Shown: positions 18,222-29,920, numbered from the stretch's first letter. The stretch is 64,000 bases of DNA from Lentilactobacillus parabuchneri DSM 5707 = NBRC 107865 (GCF_001435315.1 NZ_AZGK01000004.1:124001-188000), one strand, 5' to 3'. Notes: generated by a model from the sequence alone, not told the origin. Made by a program: numbers and translations.

Positions 18222-18331
18222 GTGTGCCAAAAGGCCGCTTCCTAGGCATAACTACGAATAACTTTCCGAGCTTTCAGCTCAAAAAGTCATTCTAGGTTAT
18301 GCTACGGAAGCAAAACCGCCTTTTGGCACAC
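18222..18331 (-). repeat. Long palindrome at the 3' end of purD (repeat family member A)
   Basis: GTGTGCCAAAAGGC (18222-18235) and its exact complement (18318-18331) enclose a second pair GCTTCC-GCATAAC/GTTATGC-GGAAGC and an apical GAGCT/AGCTC hairpin. Read on the minus strand it starts GGGAGTGTGCC 10-20 bp after the purD stop and ends CACACGTTCC, like the other family members. Confidence 0.75.
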
Positions 18332-18351
18332 TCCCTTTTGTCATTCATCGT

Positions 18352-19584
18352 TTATAGATCTCTAAAGCCAATATCTTTTCGATAGTAAAACTCGTGCAGG
18401 TCCAATCTACTTAACTCGGCATAAACCTTTGCCTGGGCACATTCCAAAGTTGAGGCGTGATTATACAAGGTGAAGATTCGCCCACCTGAACTATATAGCT
18501 TACCGTCTTCTTCAGTGACACCGGCATAAAAAATGTTTCCTGGTAAATCTGCCGGTAAAGCAATATGTTGTTTCGGTGAGGTTGGATACCCTGGGGCAGC
18601 AACCACCACGCCCAAGTAAAAATCACCCTGTTGCCATTTGATGTCTGGCAATTTGCGGTCAATCAAATCAGACGTCATCTGGTAAAAATCACTCTCAAGT
18701 TGTGGCAGTAATACCTGCGTCTCAGGATCACCCAGTCGCAAATTGTATTCGATAACTTTTGGCCCCTGCTTTGTCAGCATGCAGCCAACGTAAATAATTC
18801 CAGCAAACTCCAGGTCTTCTTTGGCAAGCCCGGCCATCGTTGGATCCACGATTTCATGAATCGTTGTGTCCAAGACTTCCTGAGTAATATGGGGAACAGG
18901 GGAATAAGCTCCCATACCACCAGTATTTGGACCGGTTTCGCCCTCATCAATTTTCTTGTGATCTTGGGAAATCGGAAAAACAACCTTCTTGTCACCGCCA
19001 ACAAATAGCATCAGTGAAAATTCTTCGCCTTCAAGAAATTCTTCAATCAAGATCTCACCGGATTTGTCGAGTGCCGTCTTGATGGTTGGCTCCAAGTCAT
19101 CGGCATCCTTAACAATTGTGACCCCTTTACCGGCAGCCAGCCCGTTTTCTTTGACAACTAATGGTAATGACAGTTCATCAGCGTAATGCTTGGCTGCCGA
19201 AAAATCCGTAAACGTTTTGAACTTGGCTGTCGGAATATTATTTCGCTGCATGAAGCCTTTGGCAAAATTCTTATCACTTTCCAAGCGGGCTGCGGACTCA
19301 TCAGGTCCAAACACACGCAGACGAGCTGCGATAAATGCATCGACAATTCCTTTTGAGAGCGGAACTTCCGGTCCGACAAACGTTAGATCAATCAGATGTT
19401 CCTTGGCAAATTCAACTAATTTTGGAAAATCCATTTCATCGATATCAACAATCTGTATCTGATCCTTTTTCATCCCAGGGTTGCCAGGGGCACAATAAAC
19501 TGTTGTAACTTGTGGACTTTTCAACATTGTTGCTGCAATTGCGTGCTCTCGGGCACCGGAACCGATAACTAGGACGTTTGCCAT
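18352..19584 (-). CDS. purD: Phosphoribosylamine-glycine ligase (GARS)
   Basis: The start at 19584 (MANVLVIGSGAREHA) follows AAGGAGAT; the frame is open upstream but without a site. The 410-residue ATP-grasp enzyme makes glycinamide ribonucleotide, step 2 of purine synthesis. The N-terminal GSGAREHA motif, ATP-grasp core (ENGLAAGKGV, then EEFLEGEEFS), HKKIDEGETGPNTGGMG and EYNLRLGDPETQ are all intact. It is the last gene of the pur operon, separated from purH by a 192-bp gap that contains a palindromic repeat. Confidence 0.95.
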   Translation of the reverse strand: MANVLVIGSGAREHAIAATMLKSPQVTTVYCAPGNPGMKKDQIQIVDIDEMDFPKLVEFAKEHLIDLTFVGPEVPLSKGIVDAFIAARLRVFGPDESAARLESDKNFAKGFMQRNNIPTAKFKTFTDFSAAKHYADELSLPLVVKENGLAAGKGVTIVKDADDLEPTIKTALDKSGEILIEEFLEGEEFSLMLFVGGDKKVVFPISQDHKKIDEGETGPNTGGMGAYSPVPHITQEVLDTTIHEIVDPTMAGLAKEDLEFAGIIYVGCMLTKQGPKVIEYNLRLGDPETQVLLPQLESDFYQMTSDLIDRKLPDIKWQQGDFYLGVVVAAPGYPTSPKQHIALPADLPGNIFYAGVTEEDGKLYSSGGRIFTLYNHASTLECAQAKVYAELSRLDLHEFYYRKDIGFRDL

Positions 19585-19710
19585 GATGAGATCTCCTTTT
19601 GATTGGTTGTTTTTGGTTATGTATAACGGCTGACAAGCAGCCTTGTGGTGCGGTTTGTAGATTTTTGTTTGGCTAGGTGTTCGGACCCCAGTCTTCACTC
19701 TGACTAAAAT

Positions 19711-19769
19711 GTGTTCGCCAGGGCAATAACCAGCTTATGCTCCGGAGCCACCCGAGGCTCGTCACACTC
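19711..19769 (-). repeat. Palindrome between purH and purD (repeat family member B)
   Basis: Read on the minus strand, AGAGTGTGACGAGCC begins 7-8 bp after the purH stop and the element ends GGCGAACACATTTTAG. The ends pair imperfectly (GTGT..CG..CC with GGCGAACAC), and GGCTC/GGAGCC arms form an inner stem. The left end matches member D almost base for base. Confidence 0.6.
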
Positions 19770-19776
19770 TGTTCTT

Positions 19777-21306
19777 TTAATGCCTGAAATGTCTAACCCC
19801 TGTCATGACCATTGCGATACCAAATTTGTCTGCCATCGCAATCGAGTCCTTATCCTTGATGCTGCCACCGGGTTGGATAATTGCCTTAATGTCGTGCTTT
19901 GCAGCATATTCAACACAGTCATCCATTGGGAAGAAGGCATCCGATGCCATAATGGCATTTTCGTAACCGTCTTTTGGCATTGCCTTTTGGATCGCAATTT
20001 TCGCCGAGTCGATCCGGTTTGGTTGGCCCATTCCAACACCCAAAGTCTTAGAATCGGTCGTTACAACCACTGCGTTACTCTTAACGTGTTTAACCACGTG
20101 TTGGCCAAATTGGAGCGCCTTTAACTGTTGTTCAGTTGGTTGAACCTTGGTAACCACCTTGAAATCAGGAATTTGGTCAATTTCATGGTCGCTTTCTTGA
20201 ATTAACATCCCACCACTGACAGTAATCTCTTCAAAGCGGTCAGGTTGGTCACGATGGCTCAAGTCAGCTTTCAGCAAACGGATATTCTTCTTTTTGGCCA
20301 GGATTTCAAATGCTTCATCACTGTATGAAGGTGCAATGATAATTTCCAAAAAGATCTTGTGCATCTTTTCAGCAGTTGCAGCATCAATTTCGCGGTTCAC
20401 TGCAATAATGCCGCCAAAAATTGACATTGGGTCTGATTCATATGCTTCATCCCAGGCCTTTTCAATGGTGTCTGCCACACCAACACCACATGGGTTCATG
20501 TGCTTCATTGCAATGACAGTGGGTTGATCAAATTCAGCGACCATGTTCAGTGCAGCATTAGCATCCTTAATGTTGTTATATGATAATTCCTTACCGTGAA
20601 GTTGGTTGGGAATAATTGATAATTTGGATGGTAGTGCCTTACGGTAAAACGCGGCTTTTTGATGACTGTTTTCACCATAACGGAGTGCCTGTTGCTTTTC
20701 ATAGGTCAGTGTTAATTTTTCTGGGAACTCTTCTTCAGTTAAGTAATTAGAAATCAGTGCATCATAGGCAGCAGTGTGACGGAATACCTTCGCAGCCAAA
20801 TGTTTTCTGAAATCGGCGTCATCTTTATGGTCTTTGAGCGCATCAACGACCGGTTGGTAATCAGCCGGGTCGACGACCGTCAGCACACCCGCAAAGTTCT
20901 TGGCAGCTGCCCGCAGCATTGAAGGGCCGCCAATATCGATTTGTTCGATGGCTTGTGCTTGCGTGGTATCAGGCTTCTCAATGGTTTCTTTAAATGGGTA
21001 TAGGTTAACCGCAACCAAATCAATTGGGGTGATACCGGCATCTTTTAATTGTTTCATGTGGTCGGGATTGTCGCGTTTGGCAAGAATACCAGCATGAATC
21101 TTTGGATGAAGCGTTTTTACCCGGCCATCCAACATTTCTGGAAATCCGGTTACTTCTTCAACGCCGGTCACCTTCACGCCGCCATCTTCCAACGCTTTTT
21201 TGGTACCACCAGTTGAAACGATTTCAAAGTCCAAATCGATTAACTGTTTGGCAAAATCAACCAGGTTACTTTTATCAGAAACACTTAAAAGGGCTCTTCT
21301 TGACAT
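19777..21306 (-). CDS. purH: Bifunctional AICAR transformylase/IMP cyclohydrolase
   Basis: The 509-residue enzyme does the last two steps to IMP. The N-terminal MGS-like cyclohydrolase domain (about 1-145) shows [13 protein letters not shown] and [13 protein letters not shown]; the C-terminal transformylase domain has [11 protein letters not shown] and KHMNPCGVG with catalytic Lys-His. Its ATG overlaps the purN stop by 1 bp (TAATG) and is preceded by AGAGGAG. Confidence 0.95.
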   Translation of the reverse strand: MSRRALLSVSDKSNLVDFAKQLIDLDFEIVSTGGTKKALEDGGVKVTGVEEVTGFPEMLDGRVKTLHPKIHAGILAKRDNPDHMKQLKDAGITPIDLVAVNLYPFKETIEKPDTTQAQAIEQIDIGGPSMLRAAAKNFAGVLTVVDPADYQPVVDALKDHKDDADFRKHLAAKVFRHTAAYDALISNYLTEEEFPEKLTLTYEKQQALRYGENSHQKAAFYRKALPSKLSIIPNQLHGKELSYNNIKDANAALNMVAEFDQPTVIAMKHMNPCGVGVADTIEKAWDEAYESDPMSIFGGIIAVNREIDAATAEKMHKIFLEIIIAPSYSDEAFEILAKKKNIRLLKADLSHRDQPDRFEEITVSGGMLIQESDHEIDQIPDFKVVTKVQPTEQQLKALQFGQHVVKHVKSNAVVVTTDSKTLGVGMGQPNRIDSAKIAIQKAMPKDGYENAIMASDAFFPMDDCVEYAAKHDIKAIIQPGGSIKDKDSIAMADKFGIAMVMTGVRHFRH

Positions 21307-21893
21307 TAGATTTCTCCTCTTTCTAATAATTGTTTAACAACATTGGGATACAAAACATGTTCGGTTGCGTGAATTCGCTGCTCAAGATCGCTCAACTGAT
21401 CATCCTTGTGTACCGGGACTTCCTGTTGGGCGATGATCTTCCCGGAATCAATTCCGGAATCGACCCAGTGAACCGTCACACCAGTGGTATCGACACCGGC
21501 TTCATAAGCATCCTCAATTCCATGACGACCAGGAAACTTCGGCAGCAATGCCGGATGGATGTTAATGATCTTACCCTCGTACTTGGCTAACAGCGTTGGA
21601 CCAATAATCCGCATGTAGCCGGCAAGAATAATGAAATCAATTTGATTATCGGCTAACTTTTGGGCGATGACTGTCTCAGCAGCGGCCTTATCCGGATAAT
21701 CTTTAAAATTAATCACAAACGTTGGAACCGATTCTTGATGTGCCCGGTCAAGGACGTGAACATGAGCGTGGTCACAGACCAGTAATTTAACTTTGAGCGG
21801 TAGGCTTTCTTTCTTAAAGAAATCCGTTAACGCCGTAAAATTGGTTCCTTCGCCGGAAGCAAATATCGCAATGTTTTTTACGTCAGGTTTCAT
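21306..21893 (-). CDS. purN: Phosphoribosylglycinamide formyltransferase
   Basis: The 195-residue folate-dependent enzyme transfers formyl from 10-formyl-THF to GAR. The motifs [12 protein letters not shown], the catalytic Asn-His-Asp set ([13 protein letters not shown] and [13 protein letters not shown]) are intact. It starts inside the purM stop (ATGA overlap of 4 bp), indicating coupled translation. No PurT alternative is nearby. Confidence 0.95.
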   Translation of the reverse strand: MKPDVKNIAIFASGEGTNFTALTDFFKKESLPLKVKLLVCDHAHVHVLDRAHQESVPTFVINFKDYPDKAAAETVIAQKLADNQIDFIILAGYMRIIGPTLLAKYEGKIINIHPALLPKFPGRHGIEDAYEAGVDTTGVTVHWVDSGIDSGKIIAQQEVPVHKDDQLSDLEQRIHATEHVLYPNVVKQLLERGEI

Positions 21894-22906
21894 TGTTGAT
21901 CCTTTCGAATAATAACTTCTTGATGCCCAGAAACAAGCTTACCAACTCGATAAACGGTCTCACCGGATTTCTCCAGTTCTGCTTTAACGTCTTCAGCCAC
22001 GTCTGGGTGAACGGCAACGACCATTCCCAAGCCAAGGTTGAAAGTATGCTTGAGATCGTCAAATGACAGCTGACCAATGCGCTGAAGATTTTCCATAATT
22101 GCCGGCACTTTCCAACTGCCATAATTGAACTCGGCAGAAAGATTGTCAGGCAAAATTCGGGCAACGTTTTCGGGAAGGCCACCACCCGTGATGTGGGCAA
22201 TAGCAGTAATTTTCCCCTTATCGATCAGCGGTAGCACGGACTTGACATAGATCTTGGTTGGTCGCAAGAGCTCATGCTTCAAGTCAAGCTCACATCCGGG
22301 CAATGTCTCATCAAGTGAATAGTCATGTTGCTTGAATAAAATATCGCGCACCAAGCTGAACCCGTTTGAATGAAGGCCGTTAGAAGCAAGTCCCAACAAC
22401 ACATCCCCTTCACGCAAATTCTTCGCGCTCAGCAGTTTCGCCTTATCGGCAATCCCCACTGCGAATCCAGCCAAATCATAGTGACCATCCGTATACATAT
22501 CGGGCATTTCAGCTGTTTCACCACCGACCAATTTGGCCTGCGCTTGGGAGACACCTTCAACAACACCGCTGACGATGTCTTTGGCTTTGTCATTGTCCAA
22601 ATGACCAACCCCAAGGTAATCAAGGAAGAACAGCGGCTTGGCACCCTGGGCCAAAACATCGTTGACGCACATCGCGACCAAATCAATACCAATTGTTTTA
22701 TGAAGATTGGCCTTAATTGCGATCAACAGCTTCGTTCCAACCCCATCTGTTCCGGATACCAGAACTGGATTTTGATAGGTACCCAGCTCTAAAGGAAACA
22801 ACCCGCCAAATGATCCAAGGGCACTATTTTTAGATAAATTCTTAATATCATCGACTAACTTGTAACCAGCGTTGATGTCAACACCGGCCTTTTTGTAGGC
22901 GTCCAT
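21890..22906 (-). CDS. purM: Phosphoribosylformylglycinamidine cyclo-ligase (AIR synthetase)
   Basis: The 338-residue ATP-dependent enzyme closes the imidazole ring. Visible family segments are SGTDGVGTKLLIA, DLVAMCVNDVLAQGAKPLFFLDY, GGETAEMPD and HITGGGLPENVARI. The start follows a short 10-bp gap from the purF stop, and the end overlaps purN. PurM shares ancestry with PurL, encoded two genes upstream. Confidence 0.95.
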   Translation of the reverse strand: MDAYKKAGVDINAGYKLVDDIKNLSKNSALGSFGGLFPLELGTYQNPVLVSGTDGVGTKLLIAIKANLHKTIGIDLVAMCVNDVLAQGAKPLFFLDYLGVGHLDNDKAKDIVSGVVEGVSQAQAKLVGGETAEMPDMYTDGHYDLAGFAVGIADKAKLLSAKNLREGDVLLGLASNGLHSNGFSLVRDILFKQHDYSLDETLPGCELDLKHELLRPTKIYVKSVLPLIDKGKITAIAHITGGGLPENVARILPDNLSAEFNYGSWKVPAIMENLQRIGQLSFDDLKHTFNLGLGMVVAVHPDVAEDVKAELEKSGETVYRVGKLVSGHQEVIIRKDQQ

Positions 22907-22916
22907 TATAATGACC

Positions 22917-24359
22917 TCATCTCATTTGTTGTAGTTGGGCTTGATCACGATCGTACTCTTCTTGGTAATCATAAAGTGGTGTTGGATATTGGCCGTCAAA
23001 GTAAGCGACACAAAGTCCTTTGTTAGGCGCATCGGTCTTCAGGTTAACTGAATCAACCACGCCTTGAACACTCAAGAAACCAAGGGAATCGGCACCAAAA
23101 GTTTCTCTCATTTCTTCGATTGTCTGATTGGCTGCAATCAACTCACGAACGTGTTGGATATCGATTCCGTAAAAACATGGGTAACGCAGTGGCGGTGAAG
23201 CAATCCGCAAATGAACGGAAGCGGCGCCAGCATCTTTAAGAAGCTTAACGATCCGACGACTGGTTGTGCCACGGACGATTGAATCATCGACCAAAACAAG
23301 ATTCTTGCCGCGGACAACGCCTTTTACAGCGGAAAGCTTCATATTAACACCCTGCTCACGAAGCTCCTGAGTCGGTTCAATGAAAGTCCTGGCAGAATAT
23401 TGGTTCTTGACCAGCCCCATTTCATAAGGCAGTCCCGACGCTTCAGCGTATCCCATCGCTGCGGACAACGATGAGTTCGGCACCCCAATGACCATATCAG
23501 CATTTTCGACAGGTTGTTCTTGAGCCAATCGAGCCCCCATCCGCTTTCTGGCGGAGTGAACGTTGACCCCATAGATATCGGAATCAGGGCGGGCAAAGTA
23601 GATAAATTCCATCGAGCAAATCGCCAACTGAGTGTCATTGGTGTATTGGTCAATCGTGATCCCAGAGTCATCGATTTTAATTAATTGACCTGGTTGAACA
23701 TCACATTTGAATTTGGCGCCAACGGCATCCAAGGCACAAGTCTCGCTGCAGACGACGTATGCACCATTTGGCAGCTGGCCGACAACCAATGGTCGAAAGC
23801 CGTTAGGATCAAGCGCTGCGTAAAGCCGATCCTTCGTCATGACCAAGTAGGCGAAGCCGCCCTTGATAATGTTCAGGGCTTCTTTCATCTGGTCATCCAA
23901 ATTATCGGCCTGACTCAAACGAATCAAGTGCATTAAATTTTCGGTATCGGAACTTGAATGATAAATGGCGCCACGATCTTCGAGATTTTTTCGGATTGAA
24001 ATGGCGTTCGTTAAGTTCCCATTATGTGCTAAAGCAAACTGGGTATCACTAAAATTAAATGGCAGTGGTTGAATGTTTTCCAGCAAATTGCTGCCGGCCG
24101 TTGAATATCGAACGTGGCCGATTGCAGCCTCGCCAGTCATTTCATCAACTGCATTGGGCGAATCAAAAACGTCGGTTAAAAGGCCAAAGCCCCGCTTGGT
24201 TGTCAGATGGCCACCGTTATTAACTGTAATTCCGGCGCCTTCCTGACCGCGGTGTTGAAGGGCAAACAAACCAATGTAAGTCAGCTTGGCGGCGTCGGGA
24301 GTTCCCCAAACACCAAAGATGCCACATTCTTCATTTAAACTTTTTACTTCAGACGGCAT
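22917..24359 (-). CDS. purF: Amidophosphoribosyltransferase
   Basis: The start at 24359 ([16 protein letters not shown]) has GAAAGGGG upstream and overlaps purL by 16 bp; it gives 480 residues with an 11-residue propeptide before the catalytic N-terminal Cys of the class II glutaminase domain. The C-terminal PRTase domain shows [15 protein letters not shown]. It commits PRPP to purine synthesis and is feedback inhibited in the family. Of the four Cys that hold the Fe-S cluster in the Bacillus-type enzyme, those in AICSMEF, YPCFYG and GLCVAY are present, but the second Cys of the last CxxC is Tyr here. Confidence 0.95.
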   Translation of the reverse strand: MPSEVKSLNEECGIFGVWGTPDAAKLTYIGLFALQHRGQEGAGITVNNGGHLTTKRGFGLLTDVFDSPNAVDEMTGEAAIGHVRYSTAGSNLLENIQPLPFNFSDTQFALAHNGNLTNAISIRKNLEDRGAIYHSSSDTENLMHLIRLSQADNLDDQMKEALNIIKGGFAYLVMTKDRLYAALDPNGFRPLVVGQLPNGAYVVCSETCALDAVGAKFKCDVQPGQLIKIDDSGITIDQYTNDTQLAICSMEFIYFARPDSDIYGVNVHSARKRMGARLAQEQPVENADMVIGVPNSSLSAAMGYAEASGLPYEMGLVKNQYSARTFIEPTQELREQGVNMKLSAVKGVVRGKNLVLVDDSIVRGTTSRRIVKLLKDAGAASVHLRIASPPLRYPCFYGIDIQHVRELIAANQTIEEMRETFGADSLGFLSVQGVVDSVNLKTDAPNKGLCVAYFDGQYPTPLYDYQEEYDRDQAQLQQMR

Positions 24360-26578
24360 GGCAATGCCCCTTTCCAAATCCCGAGCGCTTTATCAACATC
24401 GAGGTCAAAGTAACCATCGTTGGCTTGGACAAATAGGTGATTGTCATCGACTACCTTTCCAAGCTGTTGCGCTTCTTTTCCAACCAATTGTTCGAATTCA
24501 GCCTGCTTTTCTTGTGGTACTGAGACGATGAAACGTGATTGGCTTTCAGAGAAGAAGTCGGCAACGCTTAAATCGCTTGCTAAGTCGACTCCCAATTGAT
24601 GACCAAAGGTACTTTCAGCGATCGCTGTGATCAGACCACCTTCGGAAATATCGTGGGCTGATTGTAACAGGTTGGCTTGAATCGCTTGAGTAACGAGTTG
24701 TTGAATCTTAAGTTCATAATCCAAATCAAAGTCAAACAGTTTGCCGGCAATCTTTCCGGTCTGCATTTTTTGAATTTGAGAACCATTAAAACCAGGTTCG
24801 GTCTTGCCGACAACATAAACCAAATCACCAGCATGCTTAAAGTCTTGGGTGGTAATATGGTTTAACCCTTTGATCAAGCCAACCATTCCGACCATTGGTG
24901 TTGGGTAAATTGGAATATTGTCATATTCATTGTTCAACGAAACATTCCCGGAAATAACCGGCGCTTCAAATTTCTCGCAGGCTTCGCTCATCCCCATGAC
25001 CGCTTGATCCAACTCATAGAATTGGTCCGGCTTTTCAGGATTGCCAAAGTTTAGACAGTCCGTAATTCCAAGTGGAACCGCTCCGGAAGCAACGATATTG
25101 CGGGCAGCTTCAGCCACTGCCATCGCACCGCCGACCCGTGGGTTGAGGTACAGGTAGCGACCGTTAACATCAGTGGTGATCGCTAATGCTTTGTCGTGGT
25201 GGCGGACCCGGACAACAGCTGCGTCAGATCCCGGTGCCACAACCGTATTCGTTTGAACTTGGGTATCGTATGTTTCATAAATGCTTTCTTTAGATGCAAT
25301 TGTTAATTGGCCCAGCATCTCTTTCAATGTTTCAGTTGGGTTGGAAATTTGTGGCTCAAATTGCGCTGAATCAACGTTCTTCAAATGTTCAGGAACGGCT
25401 GATTCCCGATGGTAAACGGGTGCTTGAGATGCCAGTGAATCGACCGGCACGTCAGCAACCGTCTTGCCGTGATGCAACAATTTATATTGGTGGCCTTCCG
25501 TCACGTGACCAATGACAACCGCATTGACACCCTGGTCAGCAAATACTTTTAGGACTTCATCTTCATGACCGGCCTTGACACACAATAACATCCGTTCTTG
25601 AGATTCGGAGAGCATCAGTTCAAAAGCTGACATGCCTTCTTCACGTTGTGGAACCAAGTCAAGATCTAGGGTCATCCCATTTCCACCGGCCTTAGAGCCC
25701 ATTTCTGCAGATGATGAAACGAGCCCGGCGGCCCCCATATCTTGGATTCCCACCAAGGCATCCGAATGGTTGTTAATGACTTCAAGGCAGGCTTCCATCA
25801 CTAATTTTTCTTCAAACGGATCGCCAACTTGGACAGCTGACCGTTGACTTTCATGTTCCGAATCAAACTGTAAGGACGCAAATGAGGCGCCGTTGATGCC
25901 GTCACGCCCCGTTTTATGACCAACATAAATGATACTGTTGCCAACGCCGGCAGCAGCCCCGACCTCGATTTTATCAAGGTCCATCAAGCCGACTGACATG
26001 ACGTTAATGAGTGGATTATGGGCATAGGCATCGTCAAATGCGGTGTCGCCACCAACGGTTGGAATGCCAATACAGTTTCCATAAGCACTAATTCCAGCAA
26101 CGATTTGTTGGATAAAATACTTATCTGCATCCGTCTTGGGTTCGGCAAATCTCAAACTGTCCATGCTGGCAATCGGACGGGCACCCATTGAAAAGATGTC
26201 CCGTAAGATACCACCGACACCCGTTGTTGCGCCTTGAAACGGTTCAACGGCTGAGGGATGATTATGACTTTCTGCTTTAAAGACAACGCCTTGGTTATCT
26301 CCGATATCAATAATGCCGGCACCTTCACCAGGACCTTTAACAACATGTTTGCCCTTGGTAAAGAATTTTTTCAGAACCGGCTTGGAGTTTTTGTACGAGC
26401 AATGTTCACTCCACATTCCTGAGAACAAACCGACTTCTGTGTAGTTTGGTAAACGGTGTAAAACGTCATCCTTGATTAATCCGTACTCATGGTCGGTTAG
26501 ACCCATTGATTGATATAACTTTTGATCACGGATTTGTTCCGGCGTCGCTTCGGTTGTTTGGTCCATTACACTATTCAT
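24344..26578 (-). CDS. purL: FGAM synthase, large subunit (short PurL type)
   Basis: At 744 residues this is the short PurL that works with separate PurQ and PurS. It converts FGAR to FGAM using ammonia from PurQ. Visible motifs are [33 protein letters not shown] and [18 protein letters not shown] in the N-terminal half and [24 protein letters not shown] in the second half. The start at 26578 follows GAGGGG and overlaps purQ by 8 bp. Confidence 0.96.
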   Translation of the reverse strand: MNSVMDQTTEATPEQIRDQKLYQSMGLTDHEYGLIKDDVLHRLPNYTEVGLFSGMWSEHCSYKNSKPVLKKFFTKGKHVVKGPGEGAGIIDIGDNQGVVFKAESHNHPSAVEPFQGATTGVGGILRDIFSMGARPIASMDSLRFAEPKTDADKYFIQQIVAGISAYGNCIGIPTVGGDTAFDDAYAHNPLINVMSVGLMDLDKIEVGAAAGVGNSIIYVGHKTGRDGINGASFASLQFDSEHESQRSAVQVGDPFEEKLVMEACLEVINNHSDALVGIQDMGAAGLVSSSAEMGSKAGGNGMTLDLDLVPQREEGMSAFELMLSESQERMLLCVKAGHEDEVLKVFADQGVNAVVIGHVTEGHQYKLLHHGKTVADVPVDSLASQAPVYHRESAVPEHLKNVDSAQFEPQISNPTETLKEMLGQLTIASKESIYETYDTQVQTNTVVAPGSDAAVVRVRHHDKALAITTDVNGRYLYLNPRVGGAMAVAEAARNIVASGAVPLGITDCLNFGNPEKPDQFYELDQAVMGMSEACEKFEAPVISGNVSLNNEYDNIPIYPTPMVGMVGLIKGLNHITTQDFKHAGDLVYVVGKTEPGFNGSQIQKMQTGKIAGKLFDFDLDYELKIQQLVTQAIQANLLQSAHDISEGGLITAIAESTFGHQLGVDLASDLSVADFFSESQSRFIVSVPQEKQAEFEQLVGKEAQQLGKVVDDNHLFVQANDGYFDLDVDKALGIWKGALPCRLK

Positions 26579-27254
26579 AGATTACCCCTCGAGTCTTAAT
26601 GTGATTGACGATTGACTGGAAGACACCCTTGCCGTCATCGGAACCAAGAATGGCTTCCACGGCTCGTTCAGGATGAGGCATCATTCCAAGGACATTTCCA
26701 CGTTTGTTAATAATGCCGGCGATGTTATTAACACTGCCGTTGGGATTGGTTGCATACTTGAAAACGATTTGATCATTGGCAACCAGGTCTCGTAACGTCT
26801 CTTGGTCACAGTAATAATTCCCGTCACCATGAGCAATTGGCAGGCTAATCAACTGACCCGCCTTGTATTCCGAACTGAACATTGATTGGTCGTTATTGAC
26901 AACAAGCGGTTCAGTCTTACAAATAAACTTTGCAGAAACATTTTTCTGAAGGCTTCCGGGTAACAACCCGGCTTCAGTGAGAATCTGAAATCCGTTGCAA
27001 ATTCCAAGAACTGGTTTGCCACTGTTGGCGAATTCCTGAAGTGCAGGAATAATTGGTGAGAAACGGGCAATTGCCCCACTTCTCAAGTAGTCGCCATAAG
27101 AGAAACCACCGGGAATAAGTACGGCGTCAAAACCATCGAGTGACTCATTTTTGTATGAAACCAGTTCGACATCTTCTTTAATGATGTCTTTGATTGCGTT
27201 ATAGAGATCCATTTCGCAATTCGATCCTGGAAATGCAAGGACAGCAAATTTCAT
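26571..27254 (-). CDS. purQ: FGAM synthase, glutaminase subunit
   Basis: The 227-residue class I glutamine amidotransferase supplies ammonia to PurL. The nucleophile is in [10 protein letters not shown] (Cys near residue 86) and the His-Glu pair is in MMPHPERA near the C-terminus. It overlaps purS by 4 bp (ATGA) and purL by 8 bp, consistent with a stoichiometric complex. Confidence 0.96.
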   Translation of the reverse strand: MKFAVLAFPGSNCEMDLYNAIKDIIKEDVELVSYKNESLDGFDAVLIPGGFSYGDYLRSGAIARFSPIIPALQEFANSGKPVLGICNGFQILTEAGLLPGSLQKNVSAKFICKTEPLVVNNDQSMFSSEYKAGQLISLPIAHGDGNYYCDQETLRDLVANDQIVFKYATNPNGSVNNIAGIINKRGNVLGMMPHPERAVEAILGSDDGKGVFQSIVNHIKTRGVIYE

Positions 27255-27514
27255 TGGGCAGCCTCCGTTTCAACAATTTCATAGTGATAATTTTCCATAT
27301 TGTAATTGGCCAACAGTTTGTCGCAAATTTCGTTGATTTCGTGATCCAACTCGTCTTTAGACTTTCCGTCAGCAACGGTTAATTCGAAATACTTACCGAG
27401 CTTAACGTCATCAATATTGTCGTAACCTAAACGTTTCAAAGCCTTATGAACAGCTTCTGCTTCAGGATTCAAAATGGATTTTTTATAGTTTACGTACACT
27501 TTTACGAGAGCCAT
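27251..27514 (-). CDS. purS: FGAM synthase, PurS subunit
   Basis: The 87-residue protein has the usual PurS size and the opening [15 protein letters not shown] plus [17 protein letters not shown]. PurS dimers bridge PurQ and PurL in the channel complex. It overlaps purC by 1 bp and purQ by 4 bp. Confidence 0.95.
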   Translation of the reverse strand: MALVKVYVNYKKSILNPEAEAVHKALKRLGYDNIDDVKLGKYFELTVADGKSKDELDHEINEICDKLLANYNMENYHYEIVETEAAQ

Positions 27515-28245
27515 TATTTAACATCCTCCACTTTTTCCAAACGTCCAAGAATTTCTTTATATACAGGAACCAATGCCCCAAGACCTTTTCTGAAGACATC
27601 TTTATCAAGTGACTTCTTCGTCTCGCGGTCGATCAAGCGGCAGCTGTCAGGTGAAATTTCGTCGGCCAAGATCAGCTGGTTATCTGAGTCCATCCCAAAT
27701 TCAACTTTGAAGTCGACCAGGTCAATATTCATTTCTGAGAAGATTTCTTTTAGCCGGTCGTTCACTTTAAGGGCAATGGCGCGCATTTGTTTCATTTGGT
27801 CTTCGGTTGCAACGCCCAATGCTTCAGCTTGAAAATCATTAATGAATGGGTCATCCAGTTCGTCACTCTTGTAGAAAAATTCTTGAACCGGCTTATCGAA
27901 CTTCATCAAGTGTTTGGCAGCAAATTTCTTTTCGAAACTACCGGACGCAAAGTTTCGGACAACTGTTTCCAAAGGAATGATTTGAACCCGTTTAACGAGT
28001 TGGTTATTTGAGTCAATCTGCTTGATAAAATGGTTCTTAATGCCGTGCTTGGCAAGGTCTTGGAAAATCAAGGCCGAAATTTCACAGTTGGTTTGGCCCT
28101 TGCCTTCCATTTGGACTTTTTTCTTGCCGTTAAAAGCGGTCACTTGGTCCATGTAATGAACCCACATGGTGTTCGGTTCGTTGGTGGTGTACATTTCTTT
28201 GGCTTTACCTTTATACAACAAGTCTTTTTTAACTATTTCAGTCAT
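27514..28245 (-). CDS. purC: SAICAR synthetase
   Basis: The 243-residue enzyme joins CAIR and aspartate using ATP. The opening DLLYKGKAKEMYTT, PLETVVRNFASGSF, and LADEISPDSCRLID match the family. It follows purK with 1 bp between stop and start and overlaps purS by 1 bp. The next enzyme, PurB, is not encoded in this window. Confidence 0.96.
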   Translation of the reverse strand: MTEIVKKDLLYKGKAKEMYTTNEPNTMWVHYMDQVTAFNGKKKVQMEGKGQTNCEISALIFQDLAKHGIKNHFIKQIDSNNQLVKRVQIIPLETVVRNFASGSFEKKFAAKHLMKFDKPVQEFFYKSDELDDPFINDFQAEALGVATEDQMKQMRAIALKVNDRLKEIFSEMNIDLVDFKVEFGMDSDNQLILADEISPDSCRLIDRETKKSLDKDVFRKGLGALVPVYKEILGRLEKVEDVK

Positions 28246-28246
28246 T

Positions 28247-29380
28247 TTAATTTTCTCCCTTTAGCATGTCTGTTGATTTCAGTAACTGGTCAATGTCGTC
28301 ACCAACGACGGTAACGTGGCCCATTTTGCGTTGTGGTCGAATTTCAGCCTTCCCATAATCATGAAAATGCCACTCAGGATGTTCTTTGAGTAAATTTCTG
28401 GCAAGGGTTAAGTCGGTTCCCAATAGGTTTCGCATCACTGCGGGCTTTTCTTGAATAATTTCAGGAATCGGCAAGCCGCAAATACTTCTGATGTGGGCTT
28501 CAAATTGAGAAATGTTGCAGGCTTCGATCGTGTAGTGACCGGAGTTATGTGGGCGAGGCGCCAATTCGTTAACCATGACATCTTGGTCATTAATCACGAA
28601 TAGTTCAATTCCAAGAACGCCATATAAGTCGAGACGGTTGGCAATGATTTCAGCATATTGCTTGGCTTTGGCATGAACGGTCTTGGAAAACCTCCCCGGT
28701 GCAATCGTCGTATGAAGGATATGATTCTTATGACGATTTTCGACAAGCGGAAATGTAATCACTTTTCCGTTGAGGTCCCGAGTGACCATCACCGATGCTT
28801 CAGCAATGAAATCTTGGCGGGCTTCTAAAATGCAGGTCGCTTTTGAGTAAAGCTCAGAGGCATTGGCAACGTCGGCTGCGGAATTGATATCCATTTGACC
28901 ATGCCCATCGTAACCACCGGAAACGGTCTTTAAAATCGCAGGATAGCCAACTTCTTCAACTGCCCGTTTGAGTGATGCTTCATCAGAAACCGCCGCAAAC
29001 TTGGTAACGGGGATGCCACAATCTTTAAGGAAGTTCTTTTCATTCAGGCGTTGGCCGGTGATGTGAAGTAAATTGACGCCTTGCGGGAGCTCAGCGACTT
29101 TGTTAGCTTTCAACAACGAATTTTCGTCGACATTTTCAAATTCGTAAGTCAACACGTCACTTTGCTCGGCTAATTTCATTAATGAATCAACGTCGTCGTA
29201 TTCAGCAACAATTTGAAAGTCGGCAACCTGCCCTGCAGGTGCTTCAGGCGTTGGATCCAGAATTCCAACGTGATACCCCATCGATTTGGCAATTAACGCC
29301 ATCATCTGGCCGAGTTGTCCACCACCAACGATTCCAATGGTTGCGGGCGGCAAAATTGTTTTAATCGAACTGTTGCTCAC
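28247..29380 (-). CDS. purK: N5-carboxyaminoimidazole ribonucleotide synthase
   Basis: The 377-residue ATP-grasp enzyme carboxylates AIR with ATP and bicarbonate. The start is GTG at 29380 inside the end of purE, with GGAGG nine bases upstream. Motifs are [26 protein letters not shown], and [16 protein letters not shown]. It acts directly before PurE. Confidence 0.95.
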   Translation of the reverse strand: MSNSSIKTILPPATIGIVGGGQLGQMMALIAKSMGYHVGILDPTPEAPAGQVADFQIVAEYDDVDSLMKLAEQSDVLTYEFENVDENSLLKANKVAELPQGVNLLHITGQRLNEKNFLKDCGIPVTKFAAVSDEASLKRAVEEVGYPAILKTVSGGYDGHGQMDINSAADVANASELYSKATCILEARQDFIAEASVMVTRDLNGKVITFPLVENRHKNHILHTTIAPGRFSKTVHAKAKQYAEIIANRLDLYGVLGIELFVINDQDVMVNELAPRPHNSGHYTIEACNISQFEAHIRSICGLPIPEIIQEKPAVMRNLLGTDLTLARNLLKEHPEWHFHDYGKAEIRPQRKMGHVTVVGDDIDQLLKSTDMLKGEN

Positions 29381-29849
29381 TGTTTTTGGCCTCCACTCTC
29401 TGCTTTTCTTTTAGATCAGCAAGCCTTTGTTCAACCTGCGGATCAGTTGTTGCCAAGACCTGAGCTGCCAGCAATGCGGCATTCTTTGCACCAGCTTCAC
29501 CAATGCTGACGGTCGCCACTGGCGCACCAAACGGCATTTGGACGATTGAGAGCAATGAGTCAACTCCGTTTAATGTTCGTGTTTTCATTGGCACCCCAAT
29601 TACGGGAAGTGTCGTGTTGGCGGCAATCATTCCTGGCAGGTGAGCAGCCCCACCGGCACCAGCAATGATAACTTTCAATCCTTTGTCCCGCGCTGTTTTG
29701 CCAAATTCTTGAAGTTCATCGGGCATTCTATGTGCTGAGATAATGTGCTTCTCATAAGGGATTTTGAGACTTTCCAGTTGCTCACAAGCCAGCTTCATCG
29801 TTGGCCAGTCAGATATCGAGCCCATTGCTACGCCGACAACGTTTGCCAT
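29361..29849 (-). CDS. purE: N5-CAIR mutase
   Basis: The 162-residue class I PurE converts N5-CAIR to CAIR. The [10 protein letters not shown] nucleotide-binding segment, SAHRMPDEL, and [12 protein letters not shown] motifs are intact; the His of SAHR is the catalytic residue. It is the first gene of the operon, 38 bp downstream of a well-formed -10 box, and overlaps purK by 20 bp. Confidence 0.96.
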   Translation of the reverse strand: MANVVGVAMGSISDWPTMKLACEQLESLKIPYEKHIISAHRMPDELQEFGKTARDKGLKVIIAGAGGAAHLPGMIAANTTLPVIGVPMKTRTLNGVDSLLSIVQMPFGAPVATVSIGEAGAKNAALLAAQVLATTDPQVEQRLADLKEKQRVEAKNSEQQFD

Positions 29850-29887
29850 TTAAACCACTCACCTTTTCAAATTTATTTAGTGTCTAA

Positions 29888-29916
29888 AGGATACTTGACA
29901 TGATGTTGTAAGTCAA
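29888..29916 (-). promoter_or_regulatory. Promoter of the purine operon
   Basis: On the minus strand TTGACT (-35, 29916-29911) and TATCCT (-10, 29893-29888) are spaced by exactly 17 bp, giving a short leader before purE at 29849. No purine riboswitch fold is visible in the leader. Confidence 0.75.
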
Positions 29917-29920
29917 CCTT

